Numbered from the stretch's first letter, positions 24,737 to 36,233 are shown. The stretch: DNA of 64,000 nt from Streptomyces xinghaiensis S187 (GCF_000220705.2 NZ_CP023202.1:1736001-1800000), one strand, 5' to 3'. Program-made: numbers and translations. Notes: generated by a model not told the origin, from the sequence alone.

Positions 24737-26038
24737 TCACTCGCGCCCCGCCGTGCCGGTGCGTCCCGCCCGCCTGCCGCCGCTCCGGCGCCCGCCGGGG
24801 CCGGACGGCCGGGTGCCGGCGCGCGGACGCGCCGCGGGCCTGCCTCCCGGCCGGGGTCCGGTGGCCACTCGGGGGCCGGGCCGTGCATCCGCCGCCGCGG
24901 CGGCGAGACGGGCGGCGCGCTCCCGGCGCAGGCAGCCGCGCAGCACTTCGGGGTCGACCCCCTCGTTCGCCCCCTGGTGCAGGAGTCTTGCGAACACGTA
25001 CTCGGGGTCGGCCCGCAAGGCGAGCCCCAGCGCGGCGCGGGCCTCCGGTTCGTCCCCGGTGGACCAGGCGACCCAGCCCGCGAGGGTGAGCGGGGCGGCG
25101 GCGTGCTCCGCGTAGGCACCGACGCAACGGCGGGCCAGAGCCCGCCAGAGGCGCAGCGCGGGACCGGCCTCGGGCCCTTCCATCCATTCCGCGGCCCGGT
25201 CCCTGGCCGTCCGGTCCTGCAGGCCGAGGATCACGGCCGCCGCCTCGTCGTGGGCCAGCAGCGCGTCGTCGCGGGCATCGGCCCCGGCCCGGTCCGGGGA
25301 CGGAGGGCTCCCGGCGAGGCGGCCGATGAGGACACCGGCGAGGGCGATGGTCTCCTCCCGGACGGTCTCCCGGCCGGCCTCCTCCAGGATGCGTGGCACC
25401 AGCTCCGCCGCGGCCGCGTCGAGCGCGGCCTCCTGCTCGGCGGCGGCCGGACCCGCCGGCGGGGCGAACCCGGCTTCCAGCTCCCGCAGGGAGCCGCGCG
25501 CCCGGATCCCCGCGTAGGCCGCGGCCGCGGCCATCACGGAAGTACCGGGGAGGGCGAGCGGGGTGCCGTCCTCCGGGCAGCAGCGCGGATCGGGGCAGCA
25601 GTAGGACCAGAACCGGCCGCCGGAGAGACACAGGGCCTCCAGCACCGGGACGTCGAGCGCTCCGCAGGCCAGCCGCAGCGCCTGGGACAGCGGCCGCAGC
25701 CGCTCCGCGACCTCCCGGGCCGTCTCCCCCTCGGCGGGATCCCGGCAGAGGAACACGACGACGCCGTCGGGCCGGGCGCCCCGCTCGGCACTCCCGGAGA
25801 CCAGGCAGCGGGCCAACCGGCCGGAGACGTCCGCCCATTCGGCGGGGTCGCCGGGGATCCCGAGGCGCAACCGGCCGCCGAAGCGCCCGCGTTCGCCGTG
25901 GACGGCCACCATCACGACACTGTCGTCCGGATGGAAGCCGCCCATGAGATAGGGGAGGGCGTCCGCCAGCTCGGCGGGGCCGCGGAGGGTGACCTGCTCG
26001 CCCGCGGAGGACGGACTCGGTTCGCTGTTCTTCGTCAT
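24737..26038 (-). CDS. DUF4192 domain-containing protein
   Basis: The product is 433 residues from ATG 26038 (MTKNSEPSPSSAGEQV). The DUF4192 fold covers about 16-340 (LRGPAELADALPYLMGGFHPDDSVVMVAV). A cysteine cluster, YCCPDPRCCPEDGTPL (about residues 148-163), may bind metal. TPR-like helices follow (WVAWSTGDEPEARAALGLALRADPEYVFARLL). The last 60 residues are a basic, disordered Arg/Gly/Pro tail likely to touch nucleic acid. The function is unknown. In Streptomyces it neighbours the RecQ-type helicase gene, as here, with a 324-base gap. Confidence 0.85.
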   Translation of the reverse strand: MTKNSEPSPSSAGEQVTLRGPAELADALPYLMGGFHPDDSVVMVAVHGERGRFGGRLRLGIPGDPAEWADVSGRLARCLVSGSAERGARPDGVVVFLCRDPAEGETAREVAERLRPLSQALRLACGALDVPVLEALCLSGGRFWSYCCPDPRCCPEDGTPLALPGTSVMAAAAAYAGIRARGSLRELEAGFAPPAGPAAAEQEAALDAAAAELVPRILEEAGRETVREETIALAGVLIGRLAGSPPSPDRAGADARDDALLAHDEAAAVILGLQDRTARDRAAEWMEGPEAGPALRLWRALARRCVGAYAEHAAAPLTLAGWVAWSTGDEPEARAALGLALRADPEYVFARLLHQGANEGVDPEVLRGCLRRERAARLAAAAADARPGPRVATGPRPGGRPAARPRAGTRPSGPGGRRSGGRRAGRTGTAGRE

Positions 26039-26362
26039 GCCGCGAGCCTGGCGCCTCACCGTTCCGATTCGCCAGCCCTGTGGATAAATAAGCGATCTTG
26101 TCCTACTTATGCTCCGCCCTGTGGACGGCCCGGCCGGGGTTGTCCGTGGCGTCCGGTTGCATGGGGCCGTGGCGCGAGACGGGCCGGTGTCACGGCTCCG
26201 GGACCGGAGGGCGAGGAGGGGCGGGGGATGGGACTCTGTGGACGCGGGACCCCGGGAGGAGCCGCCTTCCGGCGGCTTGCCCGGCCGTACAGGGGCGTTG
26301 AGCGGGCCGGCACGGGCACGGCCCCGGCCGGACCGCGCACCGACCACGGGGGCGCGGCAGGC
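26039..26362. other. 324-base region between recQ and DUF4192 with DnaA-box-like sites
   Basis: No gene is seen. TGTGGATAA (26079-26087) is a perfect reverse DnaA box (TTATCCACA). Weaker matches are TGTGGACGG (26120-26128), TTGTCCGTG (26140-26148) and TGTGGACGC (26237-26245). Between the first two is a locally AT-rich stretch with ATAAG/CTTAT inverted. CCCTGTGGA occurs twice, 41 bases apart. The DUF4192 promoter must also lie here, and GCCGCC/GGCGGC near 26262-26276 may help terminate. Confidence 0.55.
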
Positions 26363-28531
26363 TCAGGCGGCCGCGGCGAGGACCAGCGGCAGGACCCCTT
26401 CACCGCCGGCCCGGCGGAGCAGGCGGGCGGCGACCGCGAGGGTCCAGCCGGAGTCGGTGTAGTCGTCCACGAGCAGGACGGGGCCGGACACACCCGCCAG
26501 GGCACCGGCCAGTTCCTCCGAGACGGTGAAGGCGCCGGACAGCGCCTTGACGCGCTGGGCCGAGTTGCTGCGGCGCACCGTGTGCTCCCCGCTCGGCCCG
26601 GTGTACGTCAGTGCGCCCAGGAACGGGAGCCGGCCGATGCCGGCGATGCCCCGGGCCAGGGAGCCGACCAACTGCGGGCGGGACAGGGAGGGCACGGCGA
26701 CGACGCCCGCCGGCCGGGGGGAGGCGTCCGGGACATCCGGCGCCCAGCCCCCCGGGGAGCGCGCCCAGTCGGCGAGGACCGCCACCGCGGCCCGGAGCAC
26801 GTCATCGGGCACCGGCCCGTCGGGCGCGTGCTCGGCCAGCAGCGGGCGCAGCCGGTTGCCCCAGCCGATGTCCGAGAGCCGCCCCAGGGCGCGCCCGGTG
26901 GAGCACTGCTCCTGCGCGGGGATGCGCCCCTTGAGGTCGATGCCCAGGGCTGGCAGCCCCGTCGGCCACATCCGGCGCGGCTCGATCTCCACCCCCGGGC
27001 GGTCCAGTTCCTTCGCCGCCCCCGTCAGCGTCTCCGCGGATACCGAGGTGTCGGCCCAGGCCCCGGCGCAGTTGTCGCAGCGGCCGCACGGGGCCGCCCC
27101 CTCGTCGTCCAGCTGCCGCCGCAGGAATTCCATCCGGCAGCCGGAGGTGCTCACGTAATCGCGCATGGCCTGCTGCTCGGCCGCCCGCTGCCGGGCGACC
27201 CAGGCGTAGCGCTCGGCGTCGTACGCCCACGGCTCGCCGGTCGAGATCCAGCCGCCCTTCACCCGTTTGACCGCGCCGTCCACGTCGAGCACCTTCAGCA
27301 TGGTCTCCAGGCGGGTGCGCCGGAGATCGACCAGGGCCTCCAGGGCCGGCACGGACAGTGGCCGTCCCGCCTCGGCGAGGGCCGCGAGGGTCTGCCGGAC
27401 CTGCGCCTCGGGCGGGAAGGCGGTATCTGCGAAGTAGCGCCAGATGGCCTCGTCCTCCCGGCCCGGCAGCAGGAGCACGTCCGCGTGGGCCACACCGCGG
27501 CCCGCCCGCCCCACCTGCTGGTAGTAGGCGATCGGCGAGGACGGCGAACCGAGGTGGATGACGAAGCCCAGATCCGGCTTGTCGAAGCCCATGCCCAGTG
27601 CCGAGGTGGCGACCAGCGCCTTGACCCGGTTCTCCTGCAGATCGGTCTCGGCCTGCAGCCGGTCGGCGTTCTCCGTGCGCCCCGTGTAGGACGCCACCCG
27701 GAAGCCGCGCTGCCGCAGGAAGGCGGTGGCCTCCTCGGCCGCGGCGACGGTCAGGGCGTAGACGATCCCGGAGCCCTGCAGCTCGTCCAGGTGCTCGGCC
27801 AGCCAGGCCAGGCGGTGCGCGGCGTCCGGCAGCCGGACCACCCCGAGCCGCAGGCTCTCCCGGTCCAGCGGACCGCGCAGCACGAGGGCCTCGCCGGCAC
27901 CGGTGCCCAGTTGCTCGGCCACGTCCGCGGTGACCCGGGCGTTGGCGGTCGCGGTGGTGGCCAGCACGGGCACACCCGGGGCGAGCTCGGCGAGCATCGC
28001 CCGCAGCCGGCGGTAATCGGGGCGGAAGTCGTGGCCCCAGTCGGAGATGCAGTGCGCCTCGTCGACGACCAGCAGACCGGTCGTGGCCGCGAGCCGGGGA
28101 AGCACCTGATCGCGGAAGTCCACCGAGTTGAGACGTTCCGGGCTGACGAGGAGGACGTCGGTCTCGCCCCGCTCGATCTCCTCGTGGATGACGTCCCACT
28201 CCTCCGGGTTGGCCGAGTTGATGGTGCGTGCGCGGATGCCGGCCCGCGCCGCCGAATCGACCTGGTTGCGCATCAGGGCCAGCAGCGGCGAGACGATCAC
28301 CGTGGGCCCCGAGCCGCGCCGGCGCAGGAGGGCCGTGGCGACGAAGTACACCGCCGACTTGCCCCAGCCGGTGCGCTGCACCACCAGCGCGCGCCGGCGC
28401 TCCTCGACCAGAGCCGCCACCGCCTGCCACTGGTCCTCCCGCAGCCGCGCCGTACCCCCCGGGTCGCCGACGAGTTCGGCGAGGATGGTGTCGGCTTCGG
28501 TGCGGAGCTCCGGATCGTCCATGCCCCCCAT
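26363..28531 (-). CDS. recQ: RecQ-type DNA helicase fused to a phosphoribosyltransferase domain
   Basis: The product is 722 residues from ATG 28531 (MGGMDDPELR), chosen because GAGGTGG lies 5 bases ahead; ATG 28522 is the alternative. Helicase motifs are complete: TGWGKSAVYF (Walker A), DEAHCISDWGHDFRPDYRRL, TTATAN, and VGRAGRG. A RecQ zinc-binding region has CRMEFLRRQL and CGRCDNCAG (about residues 475-505). The last 190 residues are not RecQ HRDC. They end in VLLVDDYTDSGWTLAVAARL, a type-I phosphoribosyltransferase PRPP loop. This long form replaces classical RecQ in many actinobacteria. The role of the PRTase part is unknown. Confidence 0.9.
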   Translation of the reverse strand: MGGMDDPELRTEADTILAELVGDPGGTARLREDQWQAVAALVEERRRALVVQRTGWGKSAVYFVATALLRRRGSGPTVIVSPLLALMRNQVDSAARAGIRARTINSANPEEWDVIHEEIERGETDVLLVSPERLNSVDFRDQVLPRLAATTGLLVVDEAHCISDWGHDFRPDYRRLRAMLAELAPGVPVLATTATANARVTADVAEQLGTGAGEALVLRGPLDRESLRLGVVRLPDAAHRLAWLAEHLDELQGSGIVYALTVAAAEEATAFLRQRGFRVASYTGRTENADRLQAETDLQENRVKALVATSALGMGFDKPDLGFVIHLGSPSSPIAYYQQVGRAGRGVAHADVLLLPGREDEAIWRYFADTAFPPEAQVRQTLAALAEAGRPLSVPALEALVDLRRTRLETMLKVLDVDGAVKRVKGGWISTGEPWAYDAERYAWVARQRAAEQQAMRDYVSTSGCRMEFLRRQLDDEGAAPCGRCDNCAGAWADTSVSAETLTGAAKELDRPGVEIEPRRMWPTGLPALGIDLKGRIPAQEQCSTGRALGRLSDIGWGNRLRPLLAEHAPDGPVPDDVLRAAVAVLADWARSPGGWAPDVPDASPRPAGVVAVPSLSRPQLVGSLARGIAGIGRLPFLGALTYTGPSGEHTVRRSNSAQRVKALSGAFTVSEELAGALAGVSGPVLLVDDYTDSGWTLAVAARLLRRAGGEGVLPLVLAAAA

Positions 28532-28604
28532 GCAACCACCTCGCGGACGGTCCCACCGACACCGGAGGGGGCGGCGGCCGCCGCCCCGCCCCGGAGCGGG
28601 GGCG

Positions 28605-28618
28605 GGATCCGCGGATCC
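28605..28618. promoter_or_regulatory. 14-bp palindrome in the recQ / 28787 divergent promoter region
   Basis: GGATCCGCGGATCC is a perfect palindrome about midway between the recQ start and the plus-strand start at 28787. The 255-base region is otherwise GC-rich. It may be an operator, but a chance palindrome is possible. Confidence 0.3.
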
Positions 28619-28786
28619 GGTTCCGGGCCGCCCGTTCCCCCGGCTGCTCATTGCCGGGGACCCCTCCCGCCAGGGAGAATCGGTTCACCACAGCTCTGTT
28701 GCGCGGACGGGCCGGAGGCCGGTCCGCTGTGCCCCCGCGCCCGCCTCCGTCCGCCGGCGGCTGCCGCACACCCCGAAGGGAGGACC

Positions 28787-29419
28787 GTGACCTCCGGTTC
28801 CATGATCTCTCCGGCGGCGGTCCGGCCGCCGGCCGCCGTCTCCGCCACCCGGCTCGGGCGGACCCTGGAACCCGCGGAGTGGGCGGCCGCCGGTATCCCC
28901 CTGCTCCGGGACCCGCGGGAGATCGTCACGGGCCTGTACACGCGCCACCGGCCGGCTCCGGCGACCGTCGTCATCGCCGTTCTGGACACGGAACAGCGGG
29001 TCATCGCCAGCGCGTCGTTCGCGTGCGGCGAGGCGGCCGCCGACGGCTGGCTGTTCCGCAACGCCCTGCTCGACCGACTGCGCCGGATCATCCCGCACGA
29101 CCTGCGGCGCCGGAACCCCGTCCGCACGGCCGTGCTCCTCCACTGCCGTGCCGGGGACACCGAGTGGACACCACTCGACGGAGCCTGGATGTGGGGACTG
29201 CGGGACGCCTGCACCCTGCACGGGCTGCGCTGCGGGGCGTACCTCGTGCTGACCCCGGGCGGCTGGCGGGTGCTCGGCGAGGGCCGCGGCGGCCGTCACC
29301 CGCACTCCGGGGCGCCCGGCGGTGCCCCGCGGGCGGCGGGAGGGGCCCGCCCCGCCGTCACACCCCGGCGGACGGCCGGCGGAGCGCCGGATACCCGGCG
29401 CCGTACGGCCGCCCGCTGA
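28787..29419 (+). CDS. Conserved hypothetical protein, possibly RadC/JAB-like
   Basis: The product is 210 residues from GTG 28787 with GGGAGG ahead. The ordered part (about 25-160) alternates strands and helices: TVVIAVLDTEQRVIASASF, VRTAVLLHCRAGDTEWTPLD, and GLRCGAYLVLTPGGWRVLG. This layout faintly recalls the JAB fold of RadC, with the HNHPSG-like metal motif degraded, but I cannot confirm it. The C-terminal 50 residues are a Gly/Arg/Ala/Pro-rich basic tail. It is divergent from recQ and convergent with the next gene. No function is assigned. Confidence 0.75.
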   Translation: MTSGSMISPAAVRPPAAVSATRLGRTLEPAEWAAAGIPLLRDPREIVTGLYTRHRPAPATVVIAVLDTEQRVIASASFACGEAAADGWLFRNALLDRLRRIIPHDLRRRNPVRTAVLLHCRAGDTEWTPLDGAWMWGLRDACTLHGLRCGAYLVLTPGGWRVLGEGRGGRHPHSGAPGGAPRAAGGARPAVTPRRTAGGAPDTRRRTAAR

Positions 29420-29434
29420 GGGCCGGTGCGGCGG

Positions 29435-30040
29435 TCAGGCTCCGCTTCCGATGAGGGAGTTGATCCGCTCGGGGTCACCGCACACGATGAGCAGCGAACC
29501 GGCCTTCGCCATGGCGTCCGGCAGGGCCCGGCCGGCATCGTCGTCCGCACCGCCGTTGACCGCGACGACCACGACGGGGCGTCCCGTCGTGCGCCCGGCC
29601 GCCGAGGCGGCCGCGTAGAAGACGTCCTCGCGCGCGTCGTGCTGCGCCCAGTAGGTCTTCTCACCGAAGGACAGTTCGTGCGCGGCCCACGGGTGCTGTT
29701 CGCCCGTGGTCAGGACGAGGACGTCACCGGGCGCGCGGCCGGAGTCGAGGAGCAGGTCGACGGCTTCCTCCGCGGCGTCCAGCGCTCCGTCCGCCGGGGC
29801 GGGGATCAGCTGGATCTGCGGTCCGGCCGCGGCGGGCGCCGAGGGCGCGGCCTGTGCGCGGGGACCGCGCTGGGCCGGCACGGCCGTGCCGTGGGCGGTG
29901 CCGGGCCGGGACGGGCGCGGCGGTGTGGGACGGGGACCTGGGACGGGACGGGGGGTCTGCGCGGTACGGCCGGCGGCCGGAGTTGCGCGGGGACCCGGGA
30001 CACTCGCGTGAATCTGAGGCTCCTCGGGGCTGAGAGGCAT
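29435..30040 (-). CDS. Hypothetical protein with Pro/Ala-rich N-terminus and a helicase-C-like end
   Basis: The product is 201 residues from ATG 30040 (MPLSPEEPQIHASVPG); a TTG at 30100 in frame would add 20 residues. Residues 15-75 are Pro/Arg/Ala/Thr-rich and likely disordered. The rest is ordered: DGALDAAEEAVDLLLDSG, DVLVLTTGEQHPWAAHEL, RPVVVVAVNGG, and SLLIVCGDPERINSLIG. This resembles the C-terminal Rossmann-like end of UvrD/Rep-type helicases, without any ATPase motifs, and is seen as a stand-alone gene in Streptomyces. It lies downstream of rnhB. Confidence 0.75.
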   Translation of the reverse strand: MPLSPEEPQIHASVPGPRATPAAGRTAQTPRPVPGPRPTPPRPSRPGTAHGTAVPAQRGPRAQAAPSAPAAAGPQIQLIPAPADGALDAAEEAVDLLLDSGRAPGDVLVLTTGEQHPWAAHELSFGEKTYWAQHDAREDVFYAAASAAGRTTGRPVVVVAVNGGADDDAGRALPDAMAKAGSLLIVCGDPERINSLIGSGA

Positions 30041-30060
30041 GAGCTGATGTCTATCAAACA

Positions 30061-30079
30061 CCGGTGCGATCCGCACCGG
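30061..30079 (-). terminator. Hairpin between rnhB and the downstream gene
   Basis: CCGGTGCG-ATC-CGCACCGG is a perfect 8-bp stem with a 3-base loop, 26 bases after the rnhB stop and 21 bases before the next minus-strand ATG. It may be a partial terminator or a structure in the leader of the next gene. Confidence 0.5.
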
Positions 30080-30104
30080 CGGGGCGGGAGAGAACGGCAA
30101 CCGT

Positions 30105-30806
30105 TCAGAAATCGAAGCCGAGTTGCCCCCCGCACTCCGCGGCTTCCTCCGGCCCGTGGGTGCGCACCTTCTTGAGGTGCCGCCAGCGGGGAAGCGCGTC
30201 CATATAGGCCCAGGACACCCGGTGGTGGACGGTCGGGCCCCGTTCCGCGAGCGCGGCCCGGTGCGCCGGCGAGGGGTAGCCGGCGTTGGTACCGAAGGCG
30301 AACTCCTCGTGATCCCGGCCGAGTTCCGCCATCAGCGCGTCCCGCCGCACCTTGGCGAGCACGGAGGCGGCCGCCACGGCCACACAGGCCTGGTCCCCCT
30401 TGATGACCGTACGGACCCGCCACGGCGCCCCGAGGTAGTCGTGCTTGCCGTCGAGGATGACGGCGTCGGGGCGGACCGGAAGCGCCTCCAAAGCCCGTAC
30501 CGCCGCCAGGCGCAGGGCCGCGGTCATACCGAGCTCATCGATCTCCTGGGGTGTGGCGTGCCCCAGGGCGTGCGCCGTGACCCAGCCCTCCAGCCGTGCC
30601 GCCAGCTCCGTGCGGCGCTTGGGGGTGAGCAGCTTGGAATCGGTGAGCCCCTCCGGCGGCCGGCGCAGTCCGGTGACGGCGGCGCACACCGTGACCGGGC
30701 CGGCCCAGGCACCGCGGCCGACCTCGTCGACACCGGCGACGACGCGCGCGCCGGTGGTGGCGCGGAGCGAGCGCTCGACACTGTGGGTCGGTGGTTCGTA
30801 CGGCAT
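30105..30806 (-). CDS. rnhB: Ribonuclease HII
   Basis: The product is 233 residues from ATG 30806. The RNase HII signature GVDEVGRGAWAGP (about 26-38) has the first two acidic catalytic residues, DSKLL follows, and AAASVLAKVRRD carries the later catalytic acid region (ILDGKHD supplies another Asp). The enzyme nicks 5' of ribonucleotides embedded in DNA and removes RNA primers. The extreme C-terminus QLGFDF is a good PCNA/beta-clamp-type binding peptide (Q-L-x-F-x-F), which is consistent with recruitment to the replisome. Confidence 0.95.
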   Translation of the reverse strand: MPYEPPTHSVERSLRATTGARVVAGVDEVGRGAWAGPVTVCAAVTGLRRPPEGLTDSKLLTPKRRTELAARLEGWVTAHALGHATPQEIDELGMTAALRLAAVRALEALPVRPDAVILDGKHDYLGAPWRVRTVIKGDQACVAVAAASVLAKVRRDALMAELGRDHEEFAFGTNAGYPSPAHRAALAERGPTVHHRVSWAYMDALPRWRHLKKVRTHGPEEAAECGGQLGFDF

Positions 30807-30922
30807 GGCGCCAGTCAGGTTACGCGGCCGGGTGGGGCGGGCTGCGGGCGGGCACCGGTCCGGGTGCGCCGGGGTTCGGCGGGACGCCCCGGGAGCTCTT
30901 GGAGAGCCGCCCGGGGAGGCTG

Positions 30923-31828
30923 TCAGCCCTCGCAGTCCGGCGCCCACTGCGGCAGCGGTTCCGTGCGCTCCAGCCACTCCGCGGGCGGCGCCCCCGGGCC
31001 GGAGGCGACCACTCCGCCGACGATCGCGCAGGTGGTGTCCACGTCTCCCCCGGCCCGCGCCGTGGTCCAGAAGGCCGCCCGGAAGTCGCCGAGGTGGCGG
31101 GCCGCTGCCCAGAGGGTGAAGGGCACGGTGTCGTGCGCGCTGTTGCGGCGCCCGCAGCCGAGCACCGCGGCGACGGTGCCCGGGTCGGCGTAGTCGAGCA
31201 GGTCCCGGGCGCGCCGCAGACCGGCCCGTACGGCGCTGCGGGGCACCAGTTCGGTCACGGCGTCCAGCAGGTCCTCCGGGCGGCCGCCGCTCCGCGGGGC
31301 CGCGGCCAGGGAGGCCGCGGCCGCCACGGCCATGGTTCCGGCGACGGCCTCCCGGTGCTGGTGGGTGACGTAGGCGGAGAGCTCCGCCTCGCGCACCGCC
31401 CGCTCCGGTTCGCCCCCGTACCAGGCGCCCAGCGGCGCGATCCGCATCGCGGCGCCGTTACCCCACGAGCCCTGGCCGTTGAAGAGGGCGGAGGCGAGTG
31501 CGCGCCAGTCGCCGCCCTCCCCCATCGACCGCAGGATCCGGTTGACGGTGGAGCCGTAGGCGCGGTCCGGGTCGTGGTGCCGTGCGAAGGAGCGCGCCAG
31601 GGCGTCCTGGTCGATGGAGCCGTGGACGGCCAGGACCGCGACCACGGAGCAGGCCATCTCGGTGTCGTCGGTCCACCGCGCGATGCCCGCGGGCAGCTCC
31701 TGCCGCCTCAGGGCGGCGTGGTGCACGGGGTCGGTGAACCGGGAGCCGAGCGCGTCGCCCACCGCCAGACCGCGGAGGGCGGCGAGGGCGCGGGCGCAGC
31801 GGCGCGCGAGGGCGGGATCAGCGGTCAT
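30923..31828 (-). CDS. ADP-ribosylglycohydrolase family protein
   Basis: The product is 301 residues. The family metal sites are present: WTDDTEMA (about residues 53-60) near the N-terminus and AGGDVDTTCAIVGG (about 265-278) near the C-terminus, which together hold two magnesium ions. GDALGSRF and AAMRIAPLGAWY are also typical. Members remove ADP-ribose from proteins or from DraT-type targets such as nitrogenase reductase, or cleave ADP-ribose derivatives. No partner transferase is adjacent, so the target is unknown. It is transcribed in the same direction as rnhB with a 116-base gap. Confidence 0.9.
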   Translation of the reverse strand: MTADPALARRCARALAALRGLAVGDALGSRFTDPVHHAALRRQELPAGIARWTDDTEMACSVVAVLAVHGSIDQDALARSFARHHDPDRAYGSTVNRILRSMGEGGDWRALASALFNGQGSWGNGAAMRIAPLGAWYGGEPERAVREAELSAYVTHQHREAVAGTMAVAAAASLAAAPRSGGRPEDLLDAVTELVPRSAVRAGLRRARDLLDYADPGTVAAVLGCGRRNSAHDTVPFTLWAAARHLGDFRAAFWTTARAGGDVDTTCAIVGGVVASGPGAPPAEWLERTEPLPQWAPDCEG

Positions 31829-31840
31829 CGTCCAGGCACT

Positions 31841-32500
31841 CTAACCGGTGGCCCCGTACGACTCGGGGGTACACCAGCGCTCGAAGGGCCGGTCGAGTGT
31901 GTACTTCCCGTCCTCGCCGAGCACGAGCATCCGGAACTCGGCGTTGCCGGGGTTGGAGAGGCACTCGAACTCGGCCACCGTCCAGTGGAACCAGCGCATG
32001 CAGAACAGCCGCATGGTCAGTCCGTGGGTGACGATCAGCACGTTGGGCGGGTGGTCCGGCTCCTCGAAGCTGCGGTGCAGGCTCTCCAGGAACGCTCCCA
32101 CGCGGTCGTACACGTCGGCGCCGGACTCGCCCTGGGCGAAGCGGTAGAAGAAGTGCCCGTAGGCGTCGCGGTGCACCTTCTGCAGCCGCACGTCCTCGGA
32201 GTCCTGCCAGTTGCCCCAGTCCTGTTCGCGCAGCCGGGGCTCCTCCCGCACCCGGACCCGTGAGGGGTCCAGGCCCAGCGCCAGGAAGGTCTGGTGGGTG
32301 CGCCGGTACGGCGACACATAGGCGCTGATCCGCTCCTCGCCGAAGATCTCCCGGAGCCGCGCCCCCGTCTCCTCGACCTGCCGCCGTCCCCGCTCCGTGA
32401 GGTGCAGGGCGTGGTCGGGCTCCCGTTCGTACACCGTGTCGTCGTGGTTCCCCTCCGATTCGCCGTGCCGGACGAGGACGATGCGCCGTGGCCGTGCCAT
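31841..32500 (-). CDS. Histidine phosphatase superfamily protein
   Basis: The product is 219 residues from ATG 32500, with AGGGTGG as ribosome site; GTG 32509 is possible. The catalytic motif VLVRHGESEGN is at the N-terminus, with the second catalytic His in VTHGLTMRLF. The long helical insert (EQDWGNWQDSEDVRLQKVHRD) resembles phosphoglycerate-mutase-like broad-specificity phosphatases. It starts 12 bases upstream of the ADP-ribosylglycohydrolase gene, so the two are likely an operon. The substrate is unknown. Confidence 0.9.
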   Translation of the reverse strand: MARPRRIVLVRHGESEGNHDDTVYEREPDHALHLTERGRRQVEETGARLREIFGEERISAYVSPYRRTHQTFLALGLDPSRVRVREEPRLREQDWGNWQDSEDVRLQKVHRDAYGHFFYRFAQGESGADVYDRVGAFLESLHRSFEEPDHPPNVLIVTHGLTMRLFCMRWFHWTVAEFECLSNPGNAEFRMLVLGEDGKYTLDRPFERWCTPESYGATG

Positions 32501-32574
32501 GCCGCCCACCCTAAGCGGGGGTTCCGGGGGCTCGGCACACGCTCGGTGCGCGGCCGGTCGGACGGTCCAGCCGG

Positions 32575-33180
32575 TCAGACGGTCCAGGAGGGTTCGAGGT
32601 CGACGACGTCACCGGTGATCGCCGCGACGTCGGCCTCCAGTTGGGCGCGGAGGGCGAGCCGCTCGACGCGCTCCTCCCGGTACTTCCCGTGCTCCGCCGC
32701 CGACGCCCACAGCGAGAGCACCAGGAACTCGTTCCCCGGTGCCTCGCCGAAGACGCCGCGCAGCATGCCCGGGGAGCCGGCCATCGCCGGGTTCCAGACC
32801 TTCTCCTGCATCAGCGTGAAGTGCTCGACCCGGGGCTCGTGGATCCGGCAGTGCGCGACCCGCGCCACGTCCGCGTCGGCGAAGGTCGGCGTGAAACCCG
32901 TCTTGACATCGAACCGGTGCTCGAAGAGCCGGACCCGGGCGCCGGTGAAGGTGCCGGACTGCGCGGCGGCCAGCCGGTGGTGCGAGCGGGCCATGAAGGA
33001 GTCGTAGAAGGCGCGGCTCTCCCAGAACGCGAAGAGATGGGCCACTCCGGGACGGAGACGGCTCCAGCCGCCGCTCTGTCCCCGGAAGCCCGGCTCGCCG
33101 AGCAGTCCCGCCCACTTCCGCTGCCCGCGCTCGAAACCGCGGCGGTCGACCACGGTGCAGCGAATCCACTTGACCAGCAC
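32575..33180 (-). CDS. YdbC/DUF4937-type protein
   Basis: The product is 201 residues from GTG 33180 (MLVKWIRCTVVDRRGFERGQ). It looks like two ferredoxin-like halves, the first around FERGQRKWAGLLGEPGFRGQSGGWS and the second around MQEKVWNPAMAGSPGMLRG. FAFWESRAFYDSFMARSHHRLA fits the dimeric alpha-beta-barrel monooxygenase-like fold of the DUF4937 family. No catalytic chemistry is established for it. It is a single gene between nrdJ and the phosphatase gene. Confidence 0.8.
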   Translation of the reverse strand: MLVKWIRCTVVDRRGFERGQRKWAGLLGEPGFRGQSGGWSRLRPGVAHLFAFWESRAFYDSFMARSHHRLAAAQSGTFTGARVRLFEHRFDVKTGFTPTFADADVARVAHCRIHEPRVEHFTLMQEKVWNPAMAGSPGMLRGVFGEAPGNEFLVLSLWASAAEHGKYREERVERLALRAQLEADVAAITGDVVDLEPSWTV

Positions 33181-33277
33181 CGCGCCATCGTACGGCCCCG
33201 GGCCCCCGGCGAACCCCGGTGATCGCGGAGTGCGCCCCCGTCCGTGACCCGTGCGCCGTCCGCGCCCGGAACGCGGC

Positions 33278-33308
33278 GGAGGGGACCGGCCCCGGGCCGG
33301 TCCCCTCC
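33278..33308 (-). terminator. Terminator of the nrdR-nrdJ operon
   Basis: A perfect 14-bp stem GGAGGGGACCGGCC / GGCCGGTCCCCTCC with loop CCG lies 45 bases after the nrdJ stop on the minus strand. Confidence 0.85.
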
Positions 33309-33353
33309 TGTTGCCGTGATCTCCACGGGTACCCGGGTCTCCCCGGTCGCCCG

Positions 33354-36233
<2,880 letters not shown>

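Noticed and set aside
26079..26087. A second replication origin
   Set aside because: Only one perfect DnaA box is present and there is no dnaA, dnaN or gyrB nearby; a regulatory or titration site is the most that can be argued.
23759..29419. A single plus-strand open frame of 1886 codons opposite several minus-strand genes
   Set aside because: It is the antisense of NUDIX, DUF4192 and recQ genes and has Arg/Gly/Pro/Val-rich composition with no domain. Long antisense frames are normal in very GC-rich DNA. Only its last part (28787-29419) is a real gene.
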